Made by a program: the position numbers and the translations under genes
Notes under the pieces: model-generated
What the model saw: the letters and a program-made list of their open reading frames with translations, nothing else
The model's database searches: none
What the model was told of the DNA's origin: nothing
Origin: Anaerolineales bacterium
GTDB taxonomy: Bacteria > Chloroflexota > Anaerolineae > 4572-78 > J111
DNA: 46,157 nucleotides
Direction: 5' to 3'
Assembly: GCA_020634935.1 (NCBI GenBank)
Contig: JACKAT010000047.1
Span: forward strand, 1-46,157
Shown: piece after piece, positions 44,616 to 46,157 of the stretch
How the letters are laid out: every line of letters starts with the position of its first letter
Numbering within the stretch: the stretch's first letter is position 1

Positions 44616-44656
44616 GCTAATTTCCTTGAATATGAGTTTGATGAGAAATATTTATG

Positions 44657-44708
44657 GGTTCATAACGACTTTAGCCGTTAATACCGCTAAAGCGATGACT
44701 ACGAACCA
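44657..44708. repeat. Inverted repeat, GTTCGTAGTAA/CTTTAGC family, copy 2
   Basis: GGTTCATAACGACTTTAGCC... faces ACCGCTAAAGCGATGACTAC...GAACC, a diverged relative of 31276-31340. Confidence 0.7.
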
Positions 44709-44771
44709 TAGCGTAGCCGGTCACCGTTAGTAACATCTATGAAGAAAGTTATAGTTTGGTTTGAGTTTTGA

Positions 44772-45908
44772 TTACTTTCTCTTGCCCCGGTTTTCCTCAG
44801 GTACGGTTTGGTATTTCTGTAAAAAGTCATGTTTGTAATCGGCAAAACTGCCGTCGAGAATGGACAAGCGGATGCGGCGCATGGTGTCGAGCATGAAGTG
44901 CAGATTGTGAATGGTGGTTAGCCGCAGGGCCAAAATCTCTTTGGCGATGATCAAATGGCGCAAGTAGGCTAAGCTAAAGGTCCGGCAGGTGTAGCAGGTG
45001 CAGTCGGGGTCGATGGGCGCTTTGTCGGCGGCAAAGCGAGCGTTGCGCAGGTTGACGCGGCCGTGCGGCGTAAAGACCGCGCCGTTGCGGGCGATACGCG
45101 TCGGCAGCACGCAGTCGAACTGGTCGATGCCTCGCGCCACGCATTCAAATAGATCCTCGGGGCTGCCGACGCCCATCAAGTAGCGAGGTTTGTGAGCCGG
45201 CAAAATGGGATGCAGCACCTCCAGAATGGCGTGCATATCGGCCTTGCTCTCGCCGACGCTCAACCCGCCGATCGAATAGCCCGGAAAATCGAGGCCAGTC
45301 AGGAATTCCGCGCTCTGGGTCCGCAGGTCGGGAAAAATGCCGCCCTGGACGATGCCGTACAGCGCCTGGTCTGATCGCTGTTGGGCCTGCCGGCAGCGTT
45401 CAGCCCAGCGATGAGTTCGGTCCAGCGCTTCGATATTATAATCCCGATCCTCAGGCGACGGGCATTCATCGAAGGCCATGATGATGTCGGCCCCCAACTT
45501 CTCTTGAATGGCGATCACCTGCTCCGGCGTGAAGCGGTGTTTGGAGCCGTCGAGGTGGGATCGAAAGGTCACGCCGTCCTCATCGATTTCGCGCAGACCC
45601 TCCAGGCTGAAAACCTGAAACCCACCGGAGTCGGTCAGGATAGGGCCATCCCACCCCATAAAGTGATGGAGACCGCCGAAATCGGCGATCAACTCAGGGC
45701 CGGGCCGCAGGTAGAGATGATAGGTGTTGGCTAAAATCAGGCTTGCCCCCAACTCGTGCAAATCAGCCGGGGTCAAAGTTTTGACCGTCGCCTGCGTGCC
45801 GACCGGCGCGAAAACCGGCGTGGGAATATCGCCGTGCGGGGTATGGATCAACCCCGCTCTGGCCTGGGTCAAAGTGTCTTGGGCTAAAAGTTCAAAGGAA
45901 AAGGTCAT
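44772..45908 (-). CDS. tgt: Queuine tRNA-ribosyltransferase (tRNA-guanine transglycosylase)
   Basis: Exchanges guanine-34 of GUN-anticodon tRNAs for the queuosine precursor preQ1. The 378 residues show the full bacterial Tgt pattern: DSGGFQVFSL (base-recognition aspartate D93), FDECP and YGIVQGG, then GGLSVGE, GVGSPEDLFECVARGIDQFD with nucleophile D265 followed by CVLPTRIARNG, and the zinc site CTCYTCRTF (C303, C305, C308) with a histidine further on. Length is typical. The ATG at 45908 has only a weak upstream ribosome site. It stands alone: no queA, queC or other queuosine genes are in the window, so precursor supply is encoded elsewhere or salvaged. Confidence 0.97.
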   Translation of the reverse strand: MTFSFELLAQDTLTQARAGLIHTPHGDIPTPVFAPVGTQATVKTLTPADLHELGASLILANTYHLYLRPGPELIADFGGLHHFMGWDGPILTDSGGFQVFSLEGLREIDEDGVTFRSHLDGSKHRFTPEQVIAIQEKLGADIIMAFDECPSPEDRDYNIEALDRTHRWAERCRQAQQRSDQALYGIVQGGIFPDLRTQSAEFLTGLDFPGYSIGGLSVGESKADMHAILEVLHPILPAHKPRYLMGVGSPEDLFECVARGIDQFDCVLPTRIARNGAVFTPHGRVNLRNARFAADKAPIDPDCTCYTCRTFSLAYLRHLIIAKEILALRLTTIHNLHFMLDTMRRIRLSILDGSFADYKHDFLQKYQTVPEENRGKRK

Positions 45909-46008
45909 AGCAACCCATCAGGTAGATATTTTTCTGACTAAACAAACCGGACTATTATATCACAAGATCATGGCTTTTCAAGCAGTACCACTATGGTTGC
46001 ACGTCTTT

Positions 46009-46068
46009 AGAAACCCGGTTTTTTGGGGCAAAGAGCGCCCTTTTTTAAGGCTAAAAAACCGGGTTTCT
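46009..46068. repeat. 16-bp perfect hairpin, AGAAACCCGG family, upstream of tgt
   Basis: AGAAACCCGGTTTTTT (46009-46024) pairs with AAAAAACCGGGTTTCT (46053-46068) around 28 bases. No gene is visible between tgt and the window end. A weak outward promoter (TTGAAT at 46128, CATAAT at 46150) may serve a gene beyond the right edge. Confidence 0.85.
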
Positions 46069-46157
46069 GATCATAATACTTTAAAGTGCAAAGGTAGTGC
46101 AGTACGCTCGGCTTAACTTTTAATAAGTTGAATTTGCGACTATACTGTACATAATCT

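Overview
The window (about 46 kb, moderately GC-rich) looks like the chromosome of a Chloroflexota bacterium, probably Anaerolineae-like. This is inferred from gene content and from style: long membrane glycosyltransferases with extra-cytoplasmic beta domains, a Mycobacterium CysA2-type sulfurtransferase, TACAAT-type -10 boxes, and intergenic spaces packed with degenerate palindromes and short-period repeats. No rRNA, tRNA, CRISPR array or intact transposase gene was seen.

Layout. 1-611: 5' part of a zinc alcohol dehydrogenase running off the left edge. 750-3200: accessory patch with a broken gene remnant, an antitoxin-like/HNH-nuclease pair between two copies of a short repeat, a 42-bp tandem array made of dyads, and a truncated copy of an unknown gene whose full-length paralogue lies at 6932-7750. 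3426-6635: hybrid sensor histidine kinase with four PAS domains and a receiver. 6932-8133: two unrecognised genes. 8306-9508: sulfurtransferase with a long structured leader and terminators. 9536-17008: two-module NRPS (C-A-T-C-A-T-TE), preceded by the last 36 codons of a vanished upstream NRPS. 17701-22026: Lon-like protease and FtsH as a two-gene operon. 22389-23416: CBS-domain protein and a membrane stress protein. 23658-26640: a 3-kb non-coding stretch with a 41-bp tandem array, several palindromic repeat families, a decayed TPP-enzyme gene, a complete MITE and two candidate structured RNAs.

26677-32023 is a sulfate-assimilation cluster: APS/PAPS reductase, precorrin-2 dehydrogenase (siroheme supply), siroheme sulfite/nitrite reductase, an unknown 194-aa protein and a DUF4202 protein. 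With the sulfurtransferase at 8.6 kb, both sulfur loci begin with a similar promoter followed by a structured, terminator-ended leader.

32470-40440 is a tight four-gene cell-envelope cluster: one GT4 glycosyltransferase with an unusual membrane insertion, then three overlapping GT-C (GT39-like) membrane glycosyltransferases that share a C-terminal beta-sandwich and carry in-frame microsatellite-like insertions. The remainder is housekeeping: YbgC-like thioesterase and HAD phosphatase, a metallo-beta-lactamase-fold hydrolase with a TTG start, a PstS-like phosphate-binding lipoprotein, undecaprenyl-diphosphatase and tRNA-guanine transglycosylase.

Most distinctive are the structured RNA candidates before the sulfur genes, the NRPS with a Lys2-like adenylation domain and a cysteine-type thioesterase next to a deletion scar, and the spread of short-period repeat words in both intergenic DNA and the glycosyltransferase coding sequences. 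All calls are from reading the sequence; no database search was run.
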